Source: Posidonia oceanica
Taxonomy: Eukaryota > Streptophyta > Magnoliopsida > Alismatales > Posidoniaceae
Length of the DNA stretch: 64,000 nt
Assembly (NCBI GenBank): GCA_037176725.1
Contig: JAZBRS010000076.1
Span: forward strand, 122,593,001-122,657,000
Direction of reading: 5' to 3'
Made by a program: the position numbers and the translations under genes. Position 1 is the first letter of the stretch; the number at the start of each line of letters is the position of its first letter. Under the pieces are notes generated by a model, which made no database searches, was not told the origin of the DNA, and saw only the letters and a list, made by a program, of their open reading frames with translations. Below are positions 1 to 13,090 of this stretch, piece after piece.

Positions 1-958
1 CCGTTTGCTCACTCTCCCCTTTGTAGGTCTTCACACCTACCCTGGGTGGTCCTAAACAATGTCTGTTCTTACACACACATTGTCTTGCTCCTCTTTGGCA
101 TCTTCTGATCTCTTCTTTGCATTTAGCATTCGCACAGTTTTCCGAGGTTTTATCTCGCAGCTTTTGGCACCGTTTTGCGTGCCCGTTCTCGTTTTGGCAC
201 AGTTTTGCGTGCCCGTCACCGTCTTTTGCACCGATTTGCGTGCTGCCTTGCTTTCTCGCCCATTTTACATGCCGACCTTGTCTTTTTGCACCGTTTTGCG
301 TGCTTTCTTGTTTTTTGCCTCGTTTTGCGTGCTTTACGCCATTTTCTCTTGCATGTCGATTGCATTGCATGGTTTTACCGTTGTTTTGCTTTTTTCGCTT
401 GCATTTGCATATAGGGCTGTGATGCTTACTGCCTGGAGTTCTCACGAGCCAGGTTTCGCCTGGTTCGGAACACAGACAGCGCGGCTGAGCATTTAGAAAG
501 CACGTTTACTTTCCTTGCTTTGCCTCTTCCCACTTAGAGCACACCTTGAGCATTCAATCCTGCATTTCCCTGCGTATGCGAGCGTATGCCTAGAAAGACC
601 GATTTTCGAGCGTGTCGGCGGTGCCTAACACCTTCCCCGCACGTAACAGGAGTCCTTGCCTTGTCTTTTGGCCCGCAATGACCATACTGCCCTTTTCCTA
701 GGCTAGAGTCATCTCATTTGCATGTATTTGCATTTGTTTCCTTTGCATTGCTTTGCTTTGCATTTCTTGCTTGGTTTTGCGTGTTAATTCACGCATTTCC
801 CCTGGTTTTCCTTGTCTCCCGTTAATAGACATGGTGGCGACTCTGATTTGTCTTATCTTTCTCTTTTCTCCTCGATTTCAAGTGTTTTCGAGTCGAGCCT
901 CTTCCTCGGATCCAATCGCCGCTAAATAGCGAGCCTGATTCCGATCGGAATCGCTACA
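1..958 (+). mobile_element. 3' end of an LTR (Tat/Ogre-type), cut by window start
   Basis: This stretch aligns with the last kilobase of the three other LTRs here (about 27100-28145, 33655-34705 and 53100-54152) and ends in the same GATCGG..TCGCTACA terminus at 958. Satellite follows immediately. The five bases after it, CCAAG, are the expected target duplication, but the left partner lies outside the window. By eye it is closer to the solo LTR at 22349 than to the LTRs of the tandem element. No primer site follows its end, so it is a solo LTR or the 3' LTR of an element extending leftward. Confidence 0.9.
165..345 (+). repeat. LTR minisatellite, TTTTGCACCGTTTTGCGTGC-like
   Basis: Imperfect tandem units of roughly 27-30 bp built on GTTTTGCGTGC and TTTTG(G)CACCG. 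The same block sits at the same LTR position at about 27249-27500, 33820-34055 and 53268-53500. It gives phantom cysteine-rich open frames and is not coding. Confidence 0.7.
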
Positions 959-2342
959 CCAAGTCATGATAAGGCTTGCACTTATCATTCCGAACCTCTC
1001 CCTTGGTCATGATAGGGCAAGCACCTATCAATCCTGGCGGTCCGGTCTTGATAAGGCTTGCACTAATCATTCCTGGCCTCTTCTGGGTCATGATATGGCT
1101 TGCGCCTATCATTCCTGGCGGTCTGCTCATGACAAGACTTGCACTTATCATTCCTGACCACTTCCGAGTCTTGATAGGGCACGTAGCTATCATTCCTAGC
1201 GGTCCGGTCATGATAAGGCATGCACTTATCATTCCTAACCTCCTACGGGCCATGATTGGACTTGCACCTATCATACCACACGGTCCGGTCTTGATAAGGC
1301 TTGCACTTATCTTTCCTTACCTCTTCTAGACTTGATAGGGCTTGCACCTACCATTACGGGCGGTCCGGTCTGGATAAGGCTTGCACTTATCAGTCCTGTC
1401 CTCTTCTGGGTCTTGATAGGGATTGCACCTACAATTCAAGTCGGTCCGGTCTTGATAAGGCTTGCACCTATCATTCCTGACATCAACCGGGTCTTGATAG
1501 TGCGCGCGCCTACCATTCCAAGTGGTCCTGTCTTGATAAGGCTTGCATTTATCATTCCTGAACTCTTCTGGGTCGTGATTGGGCTTGCACTTATCATTCC
1601 TAGCGGTCCGGTCTTCCTAAGGCTTGCACTTATCATTCCAGACCTCCTCTGGGTCGAGAAAGGGCTTGCACCTATCATTCCTGGCGGTCCAGTCTTGATA
1701 TGGCATGCACATATCATTCTTGACCTCTTCCAGGTCATGATAGGGCTTGCACATATCATTCCTGGCGGTCCGATCTTGATAAGGCTTGCACCTATCATTG
1801 CTGACCTCTCCCTGGGTCATGATCGGGCTTTCCCTATCATTCCCTGCGGTCCTGTCTTGATAACGCTTGCACTTATCATTCCTGACCACTTCCGGGTCTT
1901 GATAGGGCTTGCGGCTATCATTCCTAGCTGTCCGGTCTTGATATGGCTTGCAATTATCATTCCTGACCACTTCCGAGTCATGATAGGCCTTGCAGTTATC
2001 ATTCCTGGCGGTCTGGGCATGATAAGGCTTGCACTAATCATTCCTGACCTCTTCCGGGTCTTGATTGGGATTGCACCTATCGTTCCTCGTGGTCCGGTCC
2101 TAATAAGGCTTGCACTTATCCTTCCTGACCACTTCTTGGTCTTGATCGGCCTTGCACCTATCATTGCTGGTGGTCAGGTCATGTTGAGGCTTGCCCTTAT
2201 CATTCCTGACCTCTTCCGGGTCTTGATAGGGCTTGCACCTACCTTTCCAAGCGGTCCGGTCTTGATAAGGTGTGCACTTATCATTCCTGACCTCTTCCTG
2301 GTCTTGATAGGGCTTGCGCCTATCATTCCTGGTGGTCTGGTC

Positions 2343-5300
2343 ATGATAAGGCTTGTACTTATCATTCCGAACCTCTCCCGTGGTCATGATAGGGCAAGCA
2401 CCTATCAATCCTGGCGGTCCGGTCTTGATAAGGCTTGCACTAATCATTCTTGACCTCTTCTGGGTCATGATATGGCTTGCGCCTATCATTCCTGGCGGTT
2501 TGCTCATGACAAGACTTGCACTTATCATTCCTGACCACTTCCGAGTCATGATAGGGCATGTAGCTATCATTCCTGGCGGTCCGGTCTTGATAAGGCATGC
2601 ACTTATCATTCCTAACCTCCTACGGGCCTTGATTGGACTTGCACCTATCATACCACGCGGTCAGGTCTTGATAAGGCTTGCACTTATCTTTCCTTACCTC
2701 TTCTGGACTTGATAGGGCTTGCACCTACCATTACGGGCGGTCCGGTCAGGATAAGGCTTGCACTTATCATTCCTGCCTTCATCTGGGTCATGATAGCGCT
2801 TGCACCTATCATTCCAGGCAGTCCGTTCATGATAAGGCTTGCACTTATCAATCCTGACCTCTCCATGGGTCTTCATAGTGCTTGCACCTATCATTCCTGG
2901 CGGTTCGTTCTTGATAAGGCCTGCACATAACATTCCTGACCTCTTTCGGGTCATGACAGGGTTTGTGCCTATCATTCCTGGCGGTCTGGTCTTGATAAGG
3001 CTAGCACTTATCCTTCTAGGCCGCTTCCTGGTCATGATAGGGCTTGCTCCTATCATTCCTGGCGGTCCGGTCTTGATAGGGCTTGCACTTATCATTCCTG
3101 ACCTCTTCCGGGTCTTGATAGGGCTTGCACCTACCATTCCTAGTGGTCCGGTGATGTTAAGGCTTGCACTTATCATTCCTGACCTCTTCAGGGTCTTGAT
3201 TGGGCTTGCACAAATCATTCCTGGTGGTCTGGTCTAGATAGGGCTTGCACTTATCATCCCTGACCTCATCCAGGTCGTGATATGGCATGCACCTATCATT
3301 CCTGACCGTCCGGTCTTGTTAAGGCATGCACTTATCATTTCTGACCTCTTCCAGGTCTTGATAAGGCTAGCACAAATCATTCCTGGCAGTCCGATCTTGA
3401 TAAGGCATGCACTTATCTTTCCTGACCACTTTCGGGTCTTGATTGGGCTTGCGCCTAACATTCCTGGCGGTCCGGTTTTGATAAGCCTTCCACTTGTCAG
3501 TCCTGACCTCTTCTGGGTCTTGATAGGGCTTGTACAAATCAATCCTGGTGGTCCGGTCATGATATGGCTTCCATGAATCATTCCTGACCGCTCTCTGGGT
3601 CTTGATTGTGCTTACACCAGTCTTTCCCGGTGGTCCGATTTTGAAAAGGCTTGCACTTACCATTCCTGACCTCTTCTGGGTCTTGATAGGGCTTGTAGCT
3701 ATCATTCCTGCTGGTCCGGTCATGATAAGGCTTGCACTTATCATTCTTGACCTCTTAAGGGTCTTGATAGGGCGTGCACCAATCATTCCTGGCGGTCCGG
3801 TTAGGATATGGCTTGCACTTATCATTCCTATACTCTTCCGGGTCTTGAGAGGGCTTGCACCTATCATTCCTCGCGGTCCGGTCCAGTTTAGGCTTGCACT
3901 TATCATTTTGGACCACTTCCGGGTCTTGATGAGGCTTGCACTTATCATTCCTAACCTCTCCCTACGTCTTGATAGGCCTTGCACCTTTCATTCCTGGCGT
4001 TCTGGCCTTGATAAGGCATGCGCTTATCATTCCTGACCTCCTCAGAGTCTTGATAGGGCTTGCACCAAACATTCTTGGTAGTCTGGTCTTGATAATTATT
4101 GCACTTATCATCCCTAACCTCTTCCCGGTCTTGATAAGGCATGCACCTATCATTCCTGGCGGTCCAGTCTTGATAAGGCATGCCCTTAACATTCCAAACC
4201 TTTTTCGAGTCTCGGTTGGGCTTGCACCAATCGTTCCTGGCGGTCCGGTCATGATAAGGCTTGCACTTATCATTCCAGACCTCTCCCTGGGTCTTGATAG
4301 GGCATGCACCTATCATTCCAAGCGGTCTGGTCTTGATAAGGCACGCACCTATCATTCCAGGCAGTCTGGTCTTGATAAGGCTTGCACTTTTCTTTCCGGA
4401 CCTCTTCCGGGTCTTGATAAGGCTTGCACCAATCATTCCCGGCAGTCCGGTCATGATAAGGCTTACACTTATCGTTCCTGACCACTTCTGGGTCTTGATA
4501 GGGCTTCCACCTATCATTTCGGGCAGTCCGGTCTTCATAAGGCCAGCACTTATCATTCCAGACCTCTTCCGGGTCTTGATAGGGCTTGCACAAATCATTC
4601 TTAGCGGCCTAGTCATGATAAGGCTTGCACTTATCAATCCAGACCTCTCCATTGGTCTTGATAGGGCATGCACCTGTCAATCCTGGCGTTCTGGTCATGA
4701 TATGGCTTGCACTAATCATTCCTGGCCTCTTCATGGTCATGATAGGGCTTGCACCTAACATTCCTGGCGGTCCGATCTTGACAAGACTTGCACTTATCAT
4801 TCCTGACCACTTCCGAGTCATGATTGGGCACGTAGCTATCATTCCTGGCGGTCCGGTCTTGATAAGGCATGCACTTTTCATTCCTGACCTCCTCCGGGCA
4901 TTCATTGGACTTGCACCTATCATACGTTGCGGTACGGTCTTGATAAGGCTTGCACTTATCATTCCTAACCTCTTCTGGACTTGGTAGGGCTTGCACCTAC
5001 CATTATGGGCGGTCCGGTTTGGATAAGGCTTGCACTTATCATTCCTGACCTCATCCGAGTCTTGATGACGCTTGCACCTATCATTCCTGGCAGTCCGTTC
5101 ATGATAAGGCATGCACTAATCAATCCTGACGTCTCCATGGGTCTTGATTGTGCTTGCACCAGTCATTCCTGTCGGTCCGTTCATGATAAGGCTTGCACTT
5201 ATCATTCCCGACCTCTTTCGGGTCATGACAGGGTTTGTGCCTATCTTTCCTGGCGGTCCGGTCTTGATAAGGCTTGCACTTATCATTCCAGGCCTCTTCC

Positions 5301-8300
5301 AGGTCTTGATAGGGCTTGCTCCTATCATTCCTAGCAGTCCGGTCTTGATAGGGCTTGGACATATCATTCCTGACCTCTTCCGGGTCTTGATAGGGCTTGC
5401 ACCTATCATTCCTAGTGGTCCGGTGATGTTAAGGGTTGCACTTATCATTCCTGACCTCTTCGGTGTCTTGATAGGGCTTGCACAAATCATTCCTCGCAGT
5501 CGGGTCTAGATATGGCTTGCACTTATCATCCCTGACCTCTACCTGGTCTTGATATGGCTTGCACCTATCATTCCTGACGGTCCGCTCTTGTTAAGGCTTG
5601 CACTTATCATTTCTGACCTCTTCCAGGTCTTGATAAGGCTAGCACCTACCCTTCCTGGCGGTCTGATCTTGATAAGGCTTGCACTTATCTTTCCTAACCT
5701 CATCCGAGTCTTGATTGGGCTTGCACCTAACATTCCTGGCGGTCCGGTCTTGATAAGGCTTCCACTTGTCAGTCCGGACCGCTTTCGGGTCTTGATACGG
5801 CTTGCACAAATCATTCCTGGCGGTCCGGTCATGATAAGGCTTGCACGAATCATTCCAGACCGCTCTCTGCATCTTGATTGCGCTTACACCTGTCATTCCC
5901 AGTGGTCCGATTTTGATAAGGCTTGCACTTACCATTCCTGACCTCTTTCGGGTTTTGAAAGGGCTTGCAGCTATCATTCCATCCGGTCCGGTCATGATAT
6001 GGCTTGCACTTATCATTCCTGACCTCCTACGGGTCTTGATAGGGCTTGCACCTATCATTCCTGGCGGTTCGGTCTTGATAAGGCTTGCACCTATCACTGC
6101 TGGCAGTCCGGTCTTGCTGAGGCATGCACTTATCAGTCCAGACCTCGTCTGCGTCTTGATAGGGCTTGCACCTATCATTCCTAGCAGTCCGGTCTTGATA
6201 AGGCTGGCACTTATCAATCCTGACCTCTTCCTCGTCTTGATAGGGCTTGCGCCTATCATTTCGGGCGGTCCGGTCTTGATAAGGCTTGCACTTACCATTC
6301 CTGACCTCTTCCGTGCCTTGATAGGGCTTGTAGCTATCATTCCAGCTGGTCTGATCATGATAAGGCTTGCACTTATCATTCCTGACCTCCTACGGGTCTT
6401 GATAGGGCTTGCACCTATCATTCCTGGTGGTCCGGTCTTGATAAGGCTTGCACTTATCATTCCTGAGCTCTTCCGAGTCTTGATTGGGCTTGCACCAACC
6501 ATTCATGGCAGTTCGGCCTTCCTAAGGCTTGCCCTTATCAATCCTGACCTCCTCCGGGTCTTGATGGGGCTTGCACCTATCATTCCTGGCGGTCCAGTCT
6601 TGATAAGGCTTGCACTTATCATTCCTGAGCTCATCCGGGTCATGATAGCACTTGCACCTATCATTCCAGGCGGTCTGTTCGTGATAAGGCTTGCACATAT
6701 CATTCCTGACCTCTTCGGGTCATGATAGGGTTTGTGCCTATCATTCCTAGCGGTCTGGTCTTGATAAGGCTAGCCCTAATCATTCCAGGCCGCTTCCAGG
6801 TTATGATAGGGCTTGCTCCTATCATTCCTGGTGGTCCGGTCTTGATAGGGCTTGCACTTTTCATTCCTGACTTCTTCCGGGTCTTGATTGGGCTTGAACC
6901 TATCATTCCTTGTGGTCCGTGGATGTTAAGGCTTGCACTTATCATTCTCGACCTCTTCGGGGTCTTGAAAAAGCATGTACAAATCATTCCAGGTGGTCTG
7001 GTCTAGATATGGCTTGCACTTATCATCCCTGACCTCTTCCTGGTCGTGATATGGCTTGCACCTATCATTCCTGACGGTCCTGTCTTGTTAAGGCAAGCAC
7101 TTTTCATTTCAGACCTCTTCCAGGTCTTGATAAGGCTAGCACATATCATTCCTGGCGGTCCGAACTTGATAAGGCATGCACTTATCTTTCATGACCACTT
7201 CCGGATCTTGGTTGGGCTTGCGCCTAACATTCCCGGTGGTCCGGTCTTGATAAGGCTTACACTTGGCAGTCCTGACGTCTTCCGGGTCTTGATAGGGCTT
7301 GCACAAATCAATCCTGGTAGTCCGGTCATGATAAGGCTTCCACGAATCTTTCCTGACCGCTCTCTAGGTCTTGATTGCGCTTACACCTGTCTTTCCCGGT
7401 GGTCCCGTTTTGATATGGCTTGCACTTACCATTCTTGACCTCTTCCGGGTCTTGATAGGGCTTGCGCCTATCATTCCTGGTGGTCTGGTCATGATAAGGC
7501 TTGCACTTGTCGTTCCTGGCCTCTTCCGGGTCATGATAGGGCTTGCAGCTATCATTCATAGCGGTCCGGTCATGATATGGCTTGCACTTATCATTCCTAA
7601 CCTCTTCCGGGTTTTGAGAGGGCTTGCACCTATCATTCCTCGCGGTGCGGTCTAGTTTAGGAGTTGCGCTAATCATTCCGGACCACTTCCGGGTCCTGAT
7701 GAGGCTTGCACTAATCATTCCTGACCTCTCTCTGGGTCTTGATAGGCCTTGCACCTTCCATTCTTGGCGGTCTGGTCTTGATAGGGCCTGCGCTTATCGT
7801 TCTAGACCTCTTCTCAGTCATGATTGGGCTTGCACCTAACATTCTTGGCAGTCTGGTCTTCATAATTACTGCACTTATCATCCCTGACCTCTTCCTGATC
7901 TTGATAGGGCTTGCACCTATCATTCCTGGCGGTCCAGTCTTGGTAAGGCATGCCCTTAACATTCCTGACCTTTTCTGGGTCTCGGTAGGGCTTGCACCTA
8001 TCGTTCCAAGCGGTCCGGTCTTGATAAGGATTGCACTTATCATTCCAGACCACTCCATGGGTCTTGATAGGGCATGCACCTATCATTCCAGGCAGTCTGG
8101 TCTTGATAAGGCATGCACTTTTCTTTCCGGACCGCATCTGGGTCTTGATAAGACTTGCACCAATCATTCCTGGCAGTCCGGTCATGATAAGGCTTGCACT
8201 TATCGTTCCTGACCACTTCTAGGTCTTGATAGGGCTTGCACCTATCATTCCGGGCGGTCCGGTCTTCATAAGGCCAGCACTAATCATTCCAGACCTCTTC

Positions 8301-8345
8301 CGGGTCTTGATAGGGCTTGCACATATCATTCTTAGCGGCCTAGTC
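2343..8345 (+). repeat. Higher-order repeat, about 6.0 kb, copy 1
   Basis: Landmarks recur at a constant offset of 6003 bp: 2353/8356, 2839/8842, 3277/9280, 3936/9939, 4625/10628, 5144/11147 and 5549/11552. By eye the copies differ by a few percent or less, far less than neighbouring 81-bp units differ. The first 365 bp also match 966-1330 at an offset of 1377 bp (17 units), so the array left of it is a mosaic. Confidence 0.85.
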
Positions 8346-11300
8346 ATGATAAGGCTTGCACTTATCATTCCGAACCTATCCCATGGTCATGATAGGGCAA
8401 GCACCTATCAATCCTGGCGGTCCGGTCTTGATAAGGCTTGCACTAATCATTCTTGACCTCTTCTGGGTCATGATATGGCTTGCGCCTATCATTCCTGGCG
8501 GTCTGCTCATGACAAGACTTGCACTTATCATTCCTGACCACTTCCGAGTCTTGATAGGGCACGTAGCTATCATTCCTGGCGGTCCGGTCTTGATAAGGCA
8601 TGCACTTATCATTCCTAACCTCCTACGGGCCTTGATTGGACTTGCACCTATCATACCACGCGGTCAGGTCTTGATAAGGCTTGCACATATCTTTCCTTAC
8701 CTCTTCTGGACTTGATAGGGCTTGCACCTACCATTACGGGCGGTCCGGTCTGGATAAGGCTTGCACTTATCATTCCTACTTTCATCCGGGTCATGATAGC
8801 GCTTGCACCTATCATTCCAGGCAGTCCGTTCATGATAAGGCTTGCACTTATCAATCCTGACCTCTCCATGGGTCTTCATAGTGCTTGCACCTATCATTCC
8901 TGGCGGTCCATTCTTGATAAGGCCTGCACATAACATTCCTGACCTCTTTCGGGTCATGACAGGGTTTGTGCCTATCATTCCTGGCGGTCTTGTCTTGATA
9001 AGGCTAGCACTTATCCTTCCAGGCCGCTTCCTGGTCATGATAGGGCTTGCTCCTATCATTCCTGGCGGTCCGGTCTTGATAGGGCTTGCACTTATCATTC
9101 CTGACCTCTTCCGGGTCTTGATTGGGCTTGCACCTATCATTCCTAGTGGTCCGGTGATGTTAAGGCTTGCACTTATCATTCCTGACCTCTTCAGGGTCTT
9201 GATAGGGCTTGCACAAATCATTCCTGGCGGTCTGGTCTAGATAGGGCTTGCACTTATCATCCCTGACCTCATCCAGGTCGTGATATGGCATGCACCTATC
9301 ATTCCTGACGGTCCGGTCTTGTTAAGGCATGCACTTATCATTTCTGACCTCTTCCAGGTCTTGATAAGGCTAGCACCAATCATTCCTGGCAGTCCGATCT
9401 TGATAAGGCATGCACTTATCTTTCCTGACCACTTTCGGGTCTTGATTGGGCTTGCGCCTAACATTCCTGGCGGTCCGGTTTTGATAAGCCTTCCACTTGT
9501 CAGTCCTGACCTCTTCCGGGTCTTGATAGGGCTTGTACAAATCAATCCTGGTGGTCCGGTCATGATATGGCTTCCATGAATCATTCCTGACCGCTCTCTG
9601 GGTCTTGATTGTGCTTACACCAGTCTTTCCCGGTGGTCCGATTTTGAAAAGGCTTGCACTTACCATTCCTGACCTCTTCTGGGTCTTGATAGGGCTTGCA
9701 GCTATCATTCCTGCTGGTCCGGTCATGATAAGGCTTGCACTTATCATTCTTGACCTCTTAAGGGTCTTGATAGGGCGTGCACCAATCATTCCTGGCGGTC
9801 CGGTTAGGATATGGCTTGCACTTATCATTCCTATACTCTTCCGGGTCTTGAGAGGGCTTGCACCTATCATTCCTCGCGGTCCGGTCCAGTTTAGGCTTGC
9901 ACTTATCATTTTGGACCACTTCCGGGTCTTGATGAGGCTTGCACTTATCATTCCTAACCTCTCCCTACGTCTTGATAGGCCTTGCACCTTTCATTCCTGG
10001 CGTTCTGGCCTTGATAAGGCATGCGCTTATCATTCCTGACCTCCTCAGAGTCTTGATAGGGCTTGCACCAAACATTCTTGGCAGTCTGGTCTTGATAATT
10101 ATTGCACTTATCATCCCTAACCTCTTCCCGGTCTTGATAAGGCATGCACCTATCATTCCTGGCGGTCCAGTCTTGATAAGGCATGCCCTTAACATTCCAA
10201 ACCTTTTTCAAGTCTCGGTTGGGCTTGCACCAATCGTTCCTGGCGGTCCGGTCATGATAAGGCTTGCACTTATCATTCCAGACCTCTCCCTGGGTCTTGA
10301 TAGGGCATGCACCTATCATTCCAAGCGGTCTGGTCTTGATAAGGCACGCACCTATCATTCCAGGCAGTCTGGTCTTGATAAGGCTTGCACTTTTCTTTCC
10401 GGACCTCTTCCGGGTCTTGATAAGGCTTGCACCAATCATTCCCGGCAGTCCGGTCATGATAAGGCTTACACTTATCGTTCCTGACCACTTCTGGGTCTTG
10501 ATAGGGCTTCCACCTATCATTTCAGGCGGTCCGGTCTTCATAAGGCCAGCACTTATCATTCCAGACCTCTTCCGGGTCTTGATAGGGCTTGCACAAGTCA
10601 TTCTTAGCGGCCTAGTCATGATAAGGCTTGCACTTATCAATCCAGACCTCTCCATTGGTCTTGATAGGGCATGCACCTATCAATCCTGGCGTTCCGGTCA
10701 TGATATGGCTTGCACTAATCATTCCTGGCCTCTTCATGGTCATGATAGGGCTTGCACCTAACATTCCTGGCGGTCCGATCTTGACAAGACTTGCACTTAT
10801 CATTCCTGACCACTTCCGAGTCATGATTGGGCACGTAGCTATCATTCCTGGCGGTCCGGTCTTGACAAGGCATGGACTTTTCATTCCTGACCTCCTCCGG
10901 GCCTTGATTGGACTTGCACCTATCATACGTTGCGGTACGGTCTTGATAAGGCTTGCACTTATCATTCCTTACCTCCTCTGGACTTGATAGGGCTTGCACC
11001 TACCATTACGGGCGGTCCGGTCTGGATAAGGCTTGCACTTATCATTCCTGACCTCATCCGGGTCTTGATGGTGCTTGCACCTATCATTCCTGGCAGTCCA
11101 TTCATGATAAGGCATGCACTAATCAATCCTGACGTCTCCATGGGTCTTGATTGTGCTTGCACCTATCATTCCTGTCGGTCCGTTCATGATAAGGCTTGCA
11201 CTTATCATTCCCGACCTCTTTCGGGTCATGACAGGGTTTGTGCCTATCATTCCTGGCGGTTCGGTCTTGATAAGGCTTGCATTTATCATTCCAAGCCTCT

Positions 11301-13090
11301 TCCAGGTCTTGATAGGGCTTGCTCCTATCATTCCTGGCGGTCCGGTCTTGATAGGGCTTGGACATATCATTCCTGACCTCTTCCGGGTCTTGATAGGGCT
11401 TGCACCTATCATTCCTGGTGGTCCGGTGATGTTAAGGCTTGCACTTATCATTCCTGACCTCTTCGGTGTCTTGATAGGGCTTGCACAAATCATTCCTGGC
11501 AGTCTGGTCTAGATTTGGCTTGCACTTATCATCCCTGACCTCTTCCTGGTCTTGATATGGCTTGCACCTATCATTCCAGACGGTCCGGTATTGTTAAGGC
11601 TTGCACTTATCATTTCTGACCACTTCCAGGTCTTGATAAGGCTAGCACCTATCTTTCCTAGCGGTCTGTTCTTGATAAGGCTTGCACTTATCTTTCATAA
11701 CCTCATCCGAATCTTGAATGGGCTTGCGCCTAACATTCCTGGTGGTCCGGTCTTGATAAGGCTTCCACTTGTCTGTCCTGACCTCTTCCGGGTCTTGATA
11801 CGGCTTGCACAAATCATTCCAGGCGGTTCGATCATGATAAGGCCAGCACGAATCATTCCTGACCGCTCTCTGGGTCTTGATTGCGCTTACACCTGTCATT
11901 CCCGGTGGTCCGGTGTTGAAAAGGCTTGCACTTACCATTCCTGACCTCTTCCGTGCCTTGATAGGGCTTGCAGCTATCATTCCAGCTGGTCTGATCATGA
12001 TAAGGCTTGCACTTATCATTCCTGACCTCCTACGGGTCTTGATAGGGCTTGCACCTATCATTCCTGGTGGTCCGGTCTTGATAAGGCTTGCACTTATCAT
12101 TCCTGAGCTCTTCCGAGTCTTGATTGGGCTTGCACCAACCATTCATGGCAGTTCGGCCTTCCTAAGGCTTGCCCTTATTAATCCTGACCTCCTCCGGGTC
12201 TTGATGGGGCTTGCACCTATCATTCCTGGCGGTCCAGTCTTGATAAGGCTTGCACTTATCATTCCTGACCTCATCCGGGTCATGATAGCACTTGCACCTA
12301 TCATTCTAGGCGGTCCGTTCGTGATAAGGCTTGCACATATCATTCCTGACCTCTTTCGGGTCATGATAGGGTTTGTGCCTATCATTCCTAGCGGTCTGGT
12401 CTTGATAAGGCTAGCCCTAATCATTTCAGGCCGCTTCCAGGTTATGATAAGGCTTGGTCCTATCATTCCTGGCGGTCCGGTCTCGATAGGGCTTGCACTT
12501 TTCATTCCTGACCTCTTTCGGGTCTTGATTGGGCTTGAACCTATCATTCCTTGTGGTCCGTGGATGTTAAGGCTTGCACTTATCATTCTCGACCTCTTCG
12601 GGGTCTTGATAAAGCATGCACAAATCATTCCAGGTGGTCTGGTCTAGATATGGCTTGCACTTATCATCCCTGACCTCTTCCTGGTCGTGATATGGCTTGC
12701 ACCTATCATTCCTGACGGTCCGGTCTTGTTAAGGCAAGCACTTTTCATTTCAGACCTCTTCCAGGTCTTGATAAGGCTAGCACATATCATTCCTGGCGGT
12801 CCGAACTTGATAAGGCATGCACTTATCTTTCATGACCACTTCCGGATCTTGGTTGGGCTTGCGCCTAACATTCCCGGTGGTCCGGTCTTGATAAGGCTTA
12901 CACTTGGCAGTCCTGACGTCTTCCGGGTCTTGATAGGGCTTGCACAAATCAATCCTGGCAGTCTGGTCATGATAAGGCTTCCACGAGTCTTTCCTGACCG
13001 CTCTCTAGGTCTTGATTGCGCTTACACCTGTCTTTCCCGGTGGTCCTGTTTTGATATGGCTTGCACTTACCATTCTTGACCTCTTCCGGG
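8346..13090 (+). repeat. Higher-order repeat, about 6.0 kb, copy 2 (internally deleted, incomplete)
   Basis: It follows copy 1 at +6003 bp until about 11933, then continues at about +5640 bp (6294/11934, 7046/12687, 7371/13012). Copy 2 therefore lacks about 363 bp (nine half-units) corresponding to 5931-6293. Similarity to copy 1 fades after about 13090. A further fragment of the same unit is at about 17860-18600, matching 7496-8236 (offset 10364). Confidence 0.8.
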
